Source of the DNA: Hoeflea sp. IMCC20628
GTDB taxonomy: Bacteria > Pseudomonadota > Alphaproteobacteria > Rhizobiales > Rhizobiaceae
NCBI RefSeq assembly: GCF_001011155.1
Contig: NZ_CP011479.1
Coordinates: 2,746,501 to 2,810,500 of the forward strand
DNA length: 64,000 bases
Reading direction: 5' to 3'
In this document: positions 1 through 8,598 of the stretch, one piece after another
Layout: each line of letters starts with the position of its first letter
How positions within the stretch are numbered: the stretch's first letter is position 1
The notes under the pieces: generated by a model
The model's database searches: none
Told to the model about the DNA's origin: nothing
The model's input: the letters and a program-made list of their open reading frames with translations, nothing else
Program-made: the position numbers and the translations under genes

Positions 1-1
1 C

Positions 2-394
2 GAGACCGGCTGGCTGGCAGCGCTACGCGATCCGCAGATCGGCAAGGCGCTGGCGCTGATGCACCGCCGCCCCGGCGAAGACTGGAGTGTGGATTCGCTG
101 GCGGTCCATGTCGGCATGTCGCGCTCGGCCTTCGCGGCGCGCTTTGCCAACCTGGTGGGGCAAACGCCGCTGCGTTACCTGACCGACTGGCGCATGCGCA
201 TGGCCCGCAGCCGGCTGATCGATACCACCGATGCGCTGGCGGCAATTTCAGGCGATCTCGGATATCAGTCGGAAGCAGCCTTCTGCCGGGCGTTCAAGCG
301 TGTGTTCGGCAAACCGCCGGGCAGCATTCGCAGAGCCGAGCCCGGGCACGCGGGAGCGGTTATTCCGGATCTGCGGCCGGCCAAAACCGGATAG
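2..394 (+). CDS. AraC-family transcriptional regulator, C-terminal part (5' end outside window)
   Basis: The reading frame is open from the first bases of the window, so the gene starts upstream; only about 130 C-terminal residues are visible. They form the double helix-turn-helix DNA-binding domain of AraC/XylS regulators: a first HTH around the segment WSVDSLAVHVGMSRSAFAARF and a second ending in GYQSEAAFCRAFKRVFGKPP, which is the usual AraC signature. The lead-in GWLAALRDPQIGKALALMH is typical of AraC proteins that carry an N-terminal cupin sensor domain, so such a domain probably lies upstream. The target genes cannot be told from this fragment. It converges on the asparaginase gene. Confidence 0.85.
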   Translation, partial: ETGWLAALRDPQIGKALALMHRRPGEDWSVDSLAVHVGMSRSAFAARFANLVGQTPLRYLTDWRMRMARSRLIDTTDALAAISGDLGYQSEAAFCRAFKRVFGKPPGSIRRAEPGHAGAVIPDLRPAKTG

Positions 395-417
395 AGCTTG
401 CCAAGATCTGCGTGTGG

Positions 418-1422
418 TCAGGCCAGTTCGCCTGCCGGGCGGATGGTGCCGACTTCAATGCCGTTCCAGTTTTTCATGGTTTTTTTCGACCAGTTGCCGA
501 GCTTGGCGGAGAGATCCTGATCATCGGCAAACAGCTTGCCTAGAACCGCGCCGATCATCGCTTCGGCGCCACGGGTGGAACCGTCCTCGCATTTGAGCGC
601 GATGCCGTAGCCTTTTTCCGGAATGGTGGCGCAGAAGACGCCCTCGGCGCCGGTCTTGGCGAAGATCTTGCCGGGCGCGATCTGCATGAGTTCGGTGCAG
701 GCGCGGCGTGTGCCTGCGACATACCAGGGCTCGGCCATGCAGGCTGACATCAGCCGTTGTGCCGCCTTTGCGCGCTCAGACCCAAGGCCTGTGCCCGACG
801 CCATGCGGGCAAAACCGTGGGCGATGCTTTTTAGAGGCGCTGCATAGGTCGGGATCGAGCAACCATCTGTGCCGCAATTGTCGTGACCGAGCGCGGTACC
901 GGTGAGATCGGACATGACATCGCGGACCGATGACTGGACGAAATGATCATAGCCGACATAGCCGTGATGGTCGACGCCGGCGTGGCATGACAGGCAGAGG
1001 AAACCGGCATGTTTGCCGGAGCAATTGTTGCCGAGCTGGTTGGGTTTGCCGCCTGCACGGGCCTGATCGATCAGCACCTTTTGTTCGGAACTCCAGTGAC
1101 AGCCGCACTCGAAATCGGCTTCCGACAGACCGGCGCGGGCGACAATATCGCCGGCCAGCCGCATATGTTCAGATTCGCCGGAATGAGATGAACAGGCAAG
1201 CGCCAGTTCCATGTTGCCAAAACTGTAGCGGTCGGCTGCGCCGGTCTCGACCAGCGGCAGCGCCTGCATGGATTTCACCGCCGAGCGCGGAAACACCGGA
1301 GTTTCGACCTCGCCTAGGCTCATCACCACCGCGCCGTCGCCATCCACCACGACAGCCATGCCGCGATGCCGGCTTTCAACCATCTGGCCACGGGTGACTT
1401 CAACTAGAACGGGGTTTTGCAT
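418..1422 (-). CDS. L-asparaginase (rhizobial ReAV/AnsA-like family)
   Basis: Predicted 334-residue enzyme that hydrolyses L-asparagine to aspartate and ammonia. It matches the asparaginase family known from Rhizobium etli, which is unrelated to E. coli AnsA/AnsB. Visible motifs are S47-x-x-K50 (SAVK), S79 in ACSSHSGE, C134 and K137 in NNCSGKHAG, and C188 in DNCGTDGC; these line up with the Ser-Lys pair and the zinc-binding Cys/Lys residues described for that family. The frame stays open 60 codons further upstream, but the ATG at 1422 is preceded by AGGAAA at good spacing and gives the family's usual N terminus, so I start there. It is a single-gene unit convergent with the AraC gene. Confidence 0.88.
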   Translation of the reverse strand: MQNPVLVEVTRGQMVESRHRGMAVVVDGDGAVVMSLGEVETPVFPRSAVKSMQALPLVETGAADRYSFGNMELALACSSHSGESEHMRLAGDIVARAGLSEADFECGCHWSSEQKVLIDQARAGGKPNQLGNNCSGKHAGFLCLSCHAGVDHHGYVGYDHFVQSSVRDVMSDLTGTALGHDNCGTDGCSIPTYAAPLKSIAHGFARMASGTGLGSERAKAAQRLMSACMAEPWYVAGTRRACTELMQIAPGKIFAKTGAEGVFCATIPEKGYGIALKCEDGSTRGAEAMIGAVLGKLFADDQDLSAKLGNWSKKTMKNWNGIEVGTIRPAGELA

Positions 1423-1807
1423 GGGGTGTTTCCTGGAATCGGGTTGACGGTGGCTGACCGGCGGTTGTGGCCGGTTTGCTGGCCTGATTGATCGCAGAAG
1501 CGTGGGTTTTGGGCAAGAGGCGGAGACAAAACGAAGGCGGGACATCGAAAGGACGACCGTCCCGTGGTTTTTCCCGGCTAACGTATCTCGCGGATCTATC
1601 ATACGACAGCGCGTCCGTAGCGATCTGAAATTGCATTAATAATTACGGTCCGGAAAGCGATCACAAGCCTGCCGAGGCAGCTGAAACCCAGCAGCAACGT
1701 CCCTCGGGAAGGCCCAATCAACAGCGCCCAAACGTCCCCATCCTGGCAATCCCTGCCTAAACTCGGGCCCATGATCAAAACGGATCGTCTTGCAGATCGG
1801 AGACACC
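1423..1807. other. Intergenic region between divergent asparaginase and lysozyme-like genes
   Basis: About 385 bases separate two divergent start codons, so promoters for both genes should lie here. Open frames crossing it lack a plausible ribosome binding site or any recognisable protein motif. I see no clear inverted repeat or RNA gene. Confidence 0.5.
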
Positions 1808-2461
1808 ATGGCTCGGCTTTCCTTTTTCAACAGCCTGATATCGTGGCTGACGCGGCGGACCGCGCCAGTGCCGGACACATCCAGCCCTGCCGCCTCTCCC
1901 GGTCCTATCGGCGCGGCGACGAGCCGCCCGCAGATGCCGGCCGCTGATGCCGACACAAACATCGCCTGGGGGGCGCGGGTCTCGGCACCATTCAAACACA
2001 AGGCAATCACTATCTCCCGGCGTCTGGACATGGACCCTAACCACCTGATGGCGATCATGGCGTTCGAGACCGGTCGCACATTTGACCCCGGCATCACCAA
2101 TCAGGCCGGATCGGGGGCCACTGGACTGATTCAGTTCATGCCGGCAACCGCCAAAGGCCTCGGAACGACCACCGCCCGGTTGGCGATGATGAGTGCGATT
2201 GATCAACTCGACTATGTCGAGCGCTACCTCACCCCCTATGCGGGTCGGATGGGCGATCTGGCGAGCGCCTATATGGCGGTGCTTTATCCCCGTGCCGTCG
2301 ACAAGGACACAAGCTATGTTCTGTTTCGCAAAGGCTCAACCGCCTACAAGCTCAATCGCGGTCTCGACGTAAATCGCAACGGTCAGGTGACCAAGGCCGA
2401 CGCGGCTGAGAAGGTTTTGGCCCTGCTCACCGAAGGCCTGCGCCCCGGATTGATTGGCTGA
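1808..2461 (+). CDS. Lysozyme-fold / transglycosylase SLT-like protein
   Basis: A 217-residue protein. An N-terminal stretch rich in Pro, Ala and Ser (about residues 15-50) leads into a lysozyme-like core: MAIMAFETGRTFDP carries the likely catalytic Glu, followed by GSGATGLIQFMPATAKGLG, the G-x-x-GLIQFMP signature of SLT lytic transglycosylases. The C terminus has DVNRNGQVTKADA, which looks like a single EF-hand/dockerin-type calcium loop. No clear signal peptide is seen. The ATG at 1808 is chosen over the one at 1790 because GGAG lies just ahead of it. It probably acts on peptidoglycan, but phage-tail lysozymes and secretion-associated transglycosylases share this fold. There is no phage context here. 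Confidence 0.75.
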   Translation: MARLSFFNSLISWLTRRTAPVPDTSSPAASPGPIGAATSRPQMPAADADTNIAWGARVSAPFKHKAITISRRLDMDPNHLMAIMAFETGRTFDPGITNQAGSGATGLIQFMPATAKGLGTTTARLAMMSAIDQLDYVERYLTPYAGRMGDLASAYMAVLYPRAVDKDTSYVLFRKGSTAYKLNRGLDVNRNGQVTKADAAEKVLALLTEGLRPGLIG

Positions 2462-2557
2462 ATACAGACAAAGCCTACACCGCGACGGTTTCCTGATTGC
2501 ACCTGCAGGAAGGCTTGATAAGCTGGCGCCCTACTCACCGGATTTCAATCACCTTCC

Positions 2558-3400
2558 ATGCTGCGCACAATCCTGATTACCCTTCTGGGGCCAATGCTCT
2601 GGGGCACCACTTATGCGGTGTTCACCGAAACTCTGCCAGTCAGCCATCCATTGCTGACAGGCGCGGTGCGGGCGCTGCCGGCCGGGCTGATCCTGCTGAT
2701 GCTCAATCCGCGGATTCCGCCGCTGGCGGCGCTGATGCGTCATGCGGTGATCGGATTAAGCAATATCGCGGTCTTCTTCGGGCTGCTGTTTGTTGCCGCG
2801 GCGCGAATGCCGGGCGGGCTGGCGGCAACGCTGGGCGCAATTCAGCCGCTGGCGGTGATCCTGATCTCGGCCTGGCTGATTGGTCGCGCGCCGCACCCGG
2901 TGCAGATTCTGGCGGGAATCGCCGGCGTTGTTGGTGTTGGGCTGCTTGTGCTTTCACCAGACGCGCATCCCGACCCGATCGGCGTGGCGGCCGCCATTGG
3001 CGGGGCGCTGTCGATGGCCATCGGCACTGTTCTGATCGACCGCTGGGGCCGGATGGGCACGCCACTGGAAACCACCACCTGGCAATTGATTTTCGGCGGC
3101 GCCATACTGATGCCGGTGGCGCTGGTGTTTGAAGGGCTTCCGCCAGCGCCGGGACTCACCGAAATTCTCGGCTATGGCTGGTTGATAATCCTGGGCACCG
3201 CGTTTGCCTATTTCGTCTGGACCCGCGGCATCGGCAAGCTCGGTCCGAGTGCCGCCTATCTGGCGCTGGCAAGCCCGATAGTCGCAACCGCAATTGGCGC
3301 AATAGCACTGGGTGAATGGTTCAGCCCGTTTCAATGGGCCGGCATGGCACTGGTCATCGGCGCGACGGCGGTAGGGGTGTCGATCAAGCGGCGGGGGTAA
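2558..3400 (+). CDS. DMT-superfamily (EamA) inner-membrane transporter
   Basis: A 280-residue, strongly hydrophobic protein with about ten transmembrane segments arranged as two EamA repeats. It begins MLRTILITLLGPMLWGTTYAV, the typical start of RhaT/YdcZ/EamA-type exporters, and the second repeat carries GWLIILGTAFAYFVWTRGI and a GA-rich last helix. Members export amino acids or other metabolites, and the substrate is not predictable here. The downstream aromatic decarboxylase-type gene is convergent, so there is no operon context. Confidence 0.88.
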   Translation: MLRTILITLLGPMLWGTTYAVFTETLPVSHPLLTGAVRALPAGLILLMLNPRIPPLAALMRHAVIGLSNIAVFFGLLFVAAARMPGGLAATLGAIQPLAVILISAWLIGRAPHPVQILAGIAGVVGVGLLVLSPDAHPDPIGVAAAIGGALSMAIGTVLIDRWGRMGTPLETTTWQLIFGGAILMPVALVFEGLPPAPGLTEILGYGWLIILGTAFAYFVWTRGIGKLGPSAAYLALASPIVATAIGAIALGEWFSPFQWAGMALVIGATAVGVSIKRRG

Positions 3401-3491
3401 GCCCAATTGCTGCTATGGGGATCACTGTACGACTGCCATGCCAGCAATTGGCTGAGCTCCCCGGCAGCCGGCCTTGATGTCTCAGTTGGCC

Positions 3492-4949
3492 TCAGCTACC
3501 GGCGGTGTCCTTGAGGACAATCGCTGCAAGGTTTTGCACCTCCCGAACCACCAACTGCAGATCCTGGTTTGCCGTTCGGTGATTGTTGATCGCTGCGCGC
3601 AGACAATGTTGGCCGTGAACAGTCGTATCTGACAGCACTGCAATTCCATTCTCTTGCAGGCGCAGCATGATTTCGATGTTCAAAGCTTTCAGCTCCGCTT
3701 CATCCAACCCGCCAGGATCGTAGCGAAAGCAGACAATGTTGATGCTGGTCGGAAACATCAGATGAAGATTTTCCGCTTCCTCCACCAAACGCGACAGGTG
3801 GGCGCCTTTGGCGATATCCTGATCTATCAGCCGTCCGAATTTCTCGACACCGTGTTCGCGAAGCGACATCCAGACCTTGAGCGCACGAAACCCGCGCGAT
3901 GTCTGAATGCCGAAATCATGAAGCCATTGCGCCGCCGCCAAACCCCGGTTTGCGGTCTTCAAATATTCAGGCGTGAGCGAGAACGTGGACAAATGCGCTG
4001 TCCTTGAGCGAATGAGCGCACAGCCAACTTCAAATGGCGCATGCAACCATTTGTGTGGATCAAGGGCGATTGAATCAGCGCGTTCAATGCCTTCAACCCG
4101 CCAGCGATTTTCCGGAGCGATGGCAACAAGCGCGCCAATACAACCATCAACATGAAGCCAGATGTCCTGCTCATGGCAAAAATCGGCGATTGCCGCGAGG
4201 TTGTCGATTGCGCCTGTATTGACCGTCCCGGCGGTAGCGATCACGCAGGCTGGTACTACGCCGTTCGCCCGGTCATCGGCCACGGCAAATTTCAGCGCTT
4301 CCAGATCCATTGTCATATCGCCGCCTGTTCGGATCCGGAACAGGGCTTTGTTCCCCAGCCCAAGCGTCTCCATCGCCTGTTGGTGACAGCTGTGCATCTG
4401 GTCAGAGCCATAAAAACGCAAAGGTGCAGGCAGCGCCATCAGGCCTTCTTCACGGATATCGATTCCGGCCTTTGTGTTTCTGGCTACAGTCAAGCCGATC
4501 AAGTTGGCGACCGAGCCGCCGCTGACCAGTGTGCCGCTTGCTCCTTCCGGCATGCCAATCATTTGACGAAGCCACTGGACGACCTGCTGGTCCATCAACG
4601 CCGCCGCGTGGTTACCACCGCCAAGGTTGGAGCCTTGGACAGCAGCAATGAAATCAGCCATGGCGCCGGTGAAATTGCTGGTTCCCATGTACCACGCCCA
4701 AAAGCGTGGATGCGTGTTGCCCATTGGATAGGCCATCACAGTGTCATCGACATCGCGCAGGATGTCTGCCAAAGGCGTCGCGGTCTTGGGAACATCGGTG
4801 AGGAACCGATCCCTGATATCACCGGGCATGTCGCGCCAGACTGGCCGGTCTCTTACATTTTTTGTGTAATCAATCGCGCTGTCGACCAGGGCATGAGCCA
4901 GTTTTTGGGTTTGCGCCCAGTCTTCGGGATCGAGTGTCTCATAGTCCAT
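3492..4949 (-). CDS. Pyridoxal-5'-phosphate-dependent decarboxylase (aromatic-L-amino-acid / group II type)
   Basis: A 485-residue fold-type I PLP enzyme of the group II decarboxylase family (aromatic-L-amino-acid, tyrosine and glutamate decarboxylases). Visible signatures are GNTHPRFWAWYMG near residue 78, SGGSVANL near 143 for phosphate binding, HVDGCIGA near 266 containing the Asp that contacts the pyridine nitrogen, and DPHKW with the Schiff-base lysine at K300. The length matches the family. Substrate specificity cannot be assigned. It is a single gene on the minus strand with about 240 bases upstream before the SDR gene. Confidence 0.9.
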   Translation of the reverse strand: MDYETLDPEDWAQTQKLAHALVDSAIDYTKNVRDRPVWRDMPGDIRDRFLTDVPKTATPLADILRDVDDTVMAYPMGNTHPRFWAWYMGTSNFTGAMADFIAAVQGSNLGGGNHAAALMDQQVVQWLRQMIGMPEGASGTLVSGGSVANLIGLTVARNTKAGIDIREEGLMALPAPLRFYGSDQMHSCHQQAMETLGLGNKALFRIRTGGDMTMDLEALKFAVADDRANGVVPACVIATAGTVNTGAIDNLAAIADFCHEQDIWLHVDGCIGALVAIAPENRWRVEGIERADSIALDPHKWLHAPFEVGCALIRSRTAHLSTFSLTPEYLKTANRGLAAAQWLHDFGIQTSRGFRALKVWMSLREHGVEKFGRLIDQDIAKGAHLSRLVEEAENLHLMFPTSINIVCFRYDPGGLDEAELKALNIEIMLRLQENGIAVLSDTTVHGQHCLRAAINNHRTANQDLQLVVREVQNLAAIVLKDTAGS

Positions 4950-5060
4950 GTGGCCCCCTTGCTCGGGTGCCGCGCGTCATTTCGTGCGCACAAAGATCAC
5001 CCAAATTTTTGGATAGTCGCATCACATTGTTTACAAAATTTCGTACGACTGCTCAAACCA

Positions 5061-5072
5061 TTACTATAGTAA
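5061..5072. promoter_or_regulatory. Short perfect palindrome upstream of the PLP decarboxylase
   Basis: TTACTATAGTAA is a perfect 12-base palindrome inside an AT-rich stretch about 110 bases upstream of the decarboxylase start codon. It could be an operator for that gene. A 12-mer palindrome in AT-rich DNA may also be chance. Confidence 0.2.
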
Positions 5073-5192
5073 AGCAAAGAATAGTTGGAGTTTTCCGTAG
5101 CTGTCAAACCTGCAGAAACGTTGGGCACCAGCACGTTCTGCAAATAGACACCAGTTTGCGGATGGACAGACTTGCGATGAGAGAGACGAATC

Positions 5193-5948
5193 TCACTGAC
5201 CTGCAATAATCCCAGATGACGAAAACCCGCCATCGACGGTCAGCACTTGGCCGTTAATGTAGCTGGCCTGGGGGGAGAGCAGGAACAGGATGGCGTCGGC
5301 GATCTCTTCCGGTCGGCCGTAGCGGCGAAGCGGGATCTTGCTGGTCCAGCGCTTGCGGTCTTCCATCGTGTGCAGCTGTGAAATCAGCGGGCTGTCGACC
5401 GGGCCCGGAGCGACGACGTTGACGCGGACGCCGCTGGCGCCCCATTCATTGGCCAGAACCTGGCTCATCATGATGACGCCCGCCTTGGACGCGCCATAGG
5501 CGACACGACCGGCATTGGCCCGGATACCCGATGCGGATGCGAGATTGACGATGGCCAGCGTGTCGCCCATCTGCTCGAGCGTCGCGCGGCACATAATGAA
5601 GCTGCCGGTGAGATTGACGTCGAGGATCTGGCGGAAGATCTCGGCGCTGGTTTTTTCAGCCGGAATATCGCGGGCAATGCCGGCGCAATTGACCAGACCG
5701 GTGATCGGGCCGAAGGCGTCAACGGCCTGTGAGAGGCACTCGGCCACCTCGTCCTCGTCGGTGACATCACAGACCAGCGCCAGCACATCCTCGCCTTCAA
5801 GCCTTTCCTCCGAGCGGGCCACGGCATCGTCGCTCGCATCAAGGATGGTAACGGTGGCGCCGTCATCGATCAGCGCCAGCACCGTTGCCCCGCCTATGCC
5901 CGACGCACCGCCGGTGACCACAACGTGACTGGCTGCACCGGTGGTCAC
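5193..5948 (-). CDS. SDR-family NAD(P)-dependent oxidoreductase
   Basis: A 251-residue classical short-chain dehydrogenase. The nucleotide-binding glycine motif is VTGGASGIGGA at the N terminus, the active site is YGASKAG (Tyr and Lys), a catalytic Ser lies in NLASASGI, and the C-terminal SYINGQVLTVDGGFSS is typical of FabG-like members. Its start overlaps the thiolase stop by four bases, so the two are co-transcribed and probably translationally coupled. This supports a role in reducing or oxidising a 3-hydroxy/keto intermediate of an acyl-CoA pathway. Confidence 0.9.
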   Translation of the reverse strand: MTTGAASHVVVTGGASGIGGATVLALIDDGATVTILDASDDAVARSEERLEGEDVLALVCDVTDEDEVAECLSQAVDAFGPITGLVNCAGIARDIPAEKTSAEIFRQILDVNLTGSFIMCRATLEQMGDTLAIVNLASASGIRANAGRVAYGASKAGVIMMSQVLANEWGASGVRVNVVAPGPVDSPLISQLHTMEDRKRWTSKIPLRRYGRPEEIADAILFLLSPQASYINGQVLTVDGGFSSSGIIAGQ

Positions 5949-7111
5949 CGGATGCGCTCGAGGATGGAGACGTAATTGGCGACCGCTGCGCCGCCCATAT
6001 TGAAGATGCCGCCGAGTTCAGCGTCCTTGATCTGGATACCGCCGGCCTCACCGGTCAGTTGCATGGCGGTGAGCGCATGCATCGACACGCCGGTGGCGCC
6101 GATCGGGTGGCCCTTGGCTTTCAAGCCGCCGGATGGATTGACCGGCAGGCGGCCATCCTTCTGGGTTTCGCCGCTCATGGCAAAATAGCCGCCCTGCCCC
6201 GGCTTGGCCAGACCCATGGCTTCATACTCGATCAGTTCGGCAATGGTGAAGCAGTCGTGGGTTTCGACAAAGGAGAGATCATCCAGCGAGGTACCGGAAT
6301 TGGCGAAAGCCCGCTTCCAGCCGAGCGCGCAGCCCTCAAAGGCGAGAATGTCGCGCTTGGACATCGGCAAAAAGTCCTGCACATGCTCGGCGGCGCGGAA
6401 CAGAACGGCGCGTGGTGCCTGCATGGCGGTCGAGACATCGGCGAGAACGATGGCTGCGGCACCGTCGGAGACCAGCGAGCAGTCGGTGCGCTTGAGCGGG
6501 CCGGCGACGAACGGATTCTTGTCGCTCTCGGTGCGGCAGAATTCAAAGCCGAGATCCTTGCGCATCTGCGCCCAGGGATTTTCGACCCCGTTCTTGTGGT
6601 TCTTGGCGGCAATGGCTGCGAGGCCGTCTGACTGGTCGCCATATTTCTGGAAATAGCCATCGGCGATCTTGCCGAACACGCCGGCGAAGCCTGCGGGCGT
6701 TTCACCATCCTCGGGCAGATAGGAGGCCTTGAGCAAATTGGCGCCGATCTGCGGTCCAGGCGTCGTGGTCATCTGTTCGACGCCGACCACCAGCACCCGG
6801 CGCGCGCTACCTGCGCGAATGGCCTTGATGCCCTGATGGACAGCTGCGGAGCCGGTGGCGCAGGCGTTTTCCACGCGAGTTGTCGGTTTGAAACGGAAGC
6901 CATCATCGGCCTGCAGCACCAGGCTGGCGGTAAAATCCTGCGCCGAAAAGCCTGCGTTGAAGTGACCGAGATAGATTTCATCAATATCGCCGGCTTCAAG
7001 CCCGGCATGCTCAAGCGCCTCGCGCGCCACTCTGGTGACCAGGCTTTCAACTGTTTCGTCGGTGTGTTTGCCAAAGGGCGTATGGGCCCAGCCGATGATG
7101 CAAGCGGTCAT
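5945..7111 (-). CDS. Thiolase-family acetyl-CoA acetyltransferase (SCP-x-like)
   Basis: A 388-residue thiolase-fold enzyme. The nucleophilic cysteine is in VENACATGSAAVHQG, HDCFT provides the His-Asp/Cys loop typical of SCP2-thiolase-like (DitF) members rather than classical biosynthetic thiolases, and GGLKAKGHPIGATG gives the second catalytic histidine. It probably cleaves or forms 3-ketoacyl-CoA. It is first of a two-gene operon with the overlapping SDR. No acyl-CoA ligase or hydratase is adjacent, so the substrate is open. Confidence 0.88.
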   Translation of the reverse strand: MTACIIGWAHTPFGKHTDETVESLVTRVAREALEHAGLEAGDIDEIYLGHFNAGFSAQDFTASLVLQADDGFRFKPTTRVENACATGSAAVHQGIKAIRAGSARRVLVVGVEQMTTTPGPQIGANLLKASYLPEDGETPAGFAGVFGKIADGYFQKYGDQSDGLAAIAAKNHKNGVENPWAQMRKDLGFEFCRTESDKNPFVAGPLKRTDCSLVSDGAAAIVLADVSTAMQAPRAVLFRAAEHVQDFLPMSKRDILAFEGCALGWKRAFANSGTSLDDLSFVETHDCFTIAELIEYEAMGLAKPGQGGYFAMSGETQKDGRLPVNPSGGLKAKGHPIGATGVSMHALTAMQLTGEAGGIQIKDAELGGIFNMGGAAVANYVSILERIR

Positions 7112-7347
7112 GAATGTCTACTCCCGGAATCTCGAAATGCTGCCGCGCAGTTTTGGGGGCGCGGACAGCATTGTAAAGAGGCTTGGAGATTTCAAGCGAT
7201 TTGATCGGCGGATTATATTTTGGCGCATCGTGGATTGCGGTTTGCGTCGGCCTGATCAGGCAATGGCCGGCCAACGCCGATTGGAGATCAGGCGAGCGAC
7301 AAAATTCAGTTGGCGTGGCCTTCCAGACCATAAAGCGCCGGACGGAT

Positions 7348-7728
7348 TTACTCGAGCAGCGCAAATGGATCCTGCAGGGAGGCGACCACATCGATGAAGA
7401 CCGTCGGCAGGTCGTGGAGGAAGCGAATGTTGAGCATGCCGTCCTGCCGGCCGACAATGGCGCAAGCGATGAGCATCTGCTTGTCACCGATGCTGATGTA
7501 GAAATTGTCCGGGATATCGGTGCGGCGCGATGTGGCGAGCAATCCGCCTTCGGAGATGTTGAAGACGCGCAATTGTGCCTTGCTGATCTGGCGGACCCCC
7601 TTGCGCATGAAAAAGATATTGAACAGGACGCTGCAATCGCGCCGGGGCCATTTCCGTTCCTGCTGATCGAGAGCCATCCTGGTCAGGTAATTGGAGGAGG
7701 ATGTTGCGGCGGCATGCTGAGATGGCAT
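7348..7728 (-). CDS. PilZ-domain protein (paralogue of the one at 50110)
   Basis: A 126-residue protein with a PilZ-type c-di-GMP-binding signature: RxxxR in ERKWPRRDC and (D/N)xSxxG in NISEGG. It is a paralogue of the protein encoded at 50110-50559: both start with about 12 residues, then NYLTR, RRDC, N(I/V)SEGG and a C-terminal PTxFID segment. That alignment, plus AAGGA ahead of the ATG at 7728, decides the start; the frame remains open 33 codons further upstream. No signal peptide or membrane segment is seen. The role is probably as a c-di-GMP effector in the cytoplasm, with unknown partner. Confidence 0.72.
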   Translation of the reverse strand: MPSQHAAATSSSNYLTRMALDQQERKWPRRDCSVLFNIFFMRKGVRQISKAQLRVFNISEGGLLATSRRTDIPDNFYISIGDKQMLIACAIVGRQDGMLNIRFLHDLPTVFIDVVASLQDPFALLE

Positions 7729-8187
7729 CGAAAAAGGTCCTTCAACCAGTGGCATCGATCGGTCTTGGCGAATTGCAGCGCAGCGTGCCTTGCCGGCGCA
7801 TCGCCGTGTCGGGTTTAAAAGATCCAAAGCCGTTGCGGCAAGCCGCAGCGCTTCACCACAAAGACCAAATGCCGCTGTGCGGGAATGGTTTCATGGAAAT
7901 CACCGGCAGTTGACCAGAGCAGCGTCCTGTCGTGGCGCCGAACTGCATGAAATCGCCATATCTATCTGTTTATAATTAGCTTTTACTATTTACCATTGAT
8001 TAACCATGGCATTTGTTTGCTGCAGACAGTGATAGCAAAAGCCACGCAACCGGGTCAAAAAATTCGCATTGAGGATTGCATCCGTCGTTTGCGGCTGTGG
8101 GCTGCACTTTTCGAGTCTCACCAAGATTTGATGAGCTTGGTGCAAACGGGACTGGAATTGGCCACATTTGCCGCTAAGACCATCCTG
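7729..8187. other. Intergenic region upstream of the PilZ gene
   Basis: About 460 bases without a convincing gene. Positions 7960-8010 are AT-rich and hold a CtrA-like site listed separately. Short open frames on the plus strand here lack ribosome binding sites and protein motifs. Confidence 0.45.
7989..8004 (+). promoter_or_regulatory. Possible CtrA-type binding site
   Basis: TTTA, seven bases, then TTAAC resembles the alphaproteobacterial CtrA consensus TTAA-N7-TTAAC with one mismatch in the first half-site. It lies between the divergent PilZ gene and the small secreted protein gene. The motif is short and AT-rich, so chance occurrence is quite possible. Confidence 0.2.
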
Positions 8188-8529
8188 ATGCCTATGCACC
8201 GTATTCTCCTTCTGTGTTTCCTGACCGCCACGCTCGCGTTGACCGGTCCGTTTTCGCGTGGGTTGTCCTCAAAGGCGGCGGTGTTTCCGCAGCCGGTGGA
8301 ACTCGTCCACTCCGGTGCGATGGCAAATGCGAAGACCGGTGCTGTGCCCAGCAAGCGCTGCCAGCGCGGCGCCATCACATGGTCCAACTGCACGCTCGAC
8401 ACCGGATACACCGCTTCAACACCGCGGCTGATCCTTCTCGGCACGGCCCGGAGCTTTGAGACCCAGCTTGGTGGCGCGGCTGACAATCTGCGCTCAAGCC
8501 GGATCTTCAGACCGCCTCGGTCCCGCTGA
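8188..8529 (+). CDS. Small putative secreted protein of unknown function
   Basis: About 113 residues from the ATG at 8188 (a second ATG lies at 8194). The N terminus MPMHRILLLCFLTATLALTG looks like a signal peptide. The mature part contains two cysteines (KRC and SNC) that could form a disulfide. I do not recognise a family. No strong ribosome binding site is visible, the frame is open further upstream, and a longer frame runs on the opposite strand, so the gene is uncertain. It lies about 70 bases before the L,D-transpeptidase gene. Confidence 0.35.
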   Translation: MPMHRILLLCFLTATLALTGPFSRGLSSKAAVFPQPVELVHSGAMANAKTGAVPSKRCQRGAITWSNCTLDTGYTASTPRLILLGTARSFETQLGGAADNLRSSRIFRPPRSR

Positions 8530-8598
8530 CGTAACGATGAGGAACTGTCACTTCGTCTGTCAGTTCCGCTCCCCTTCAGCCTCAAAGGACCAAGACCC

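Noticed and set aside
1423-1602. A 60-residue N-terminal extension of the asparaginase
   Set aside because: The extension is Pro/Arg-rich without family similarity, while the ATG at 1422 has a good ribosome binding site and gives family-matched residue numbering.
4152-5069. A 305-codon plus-strand frame opposite the PLP decarboxylase
   Set aside because: No motif; the opposite strand encodes an intact decarboxylase with all catalytic residues.
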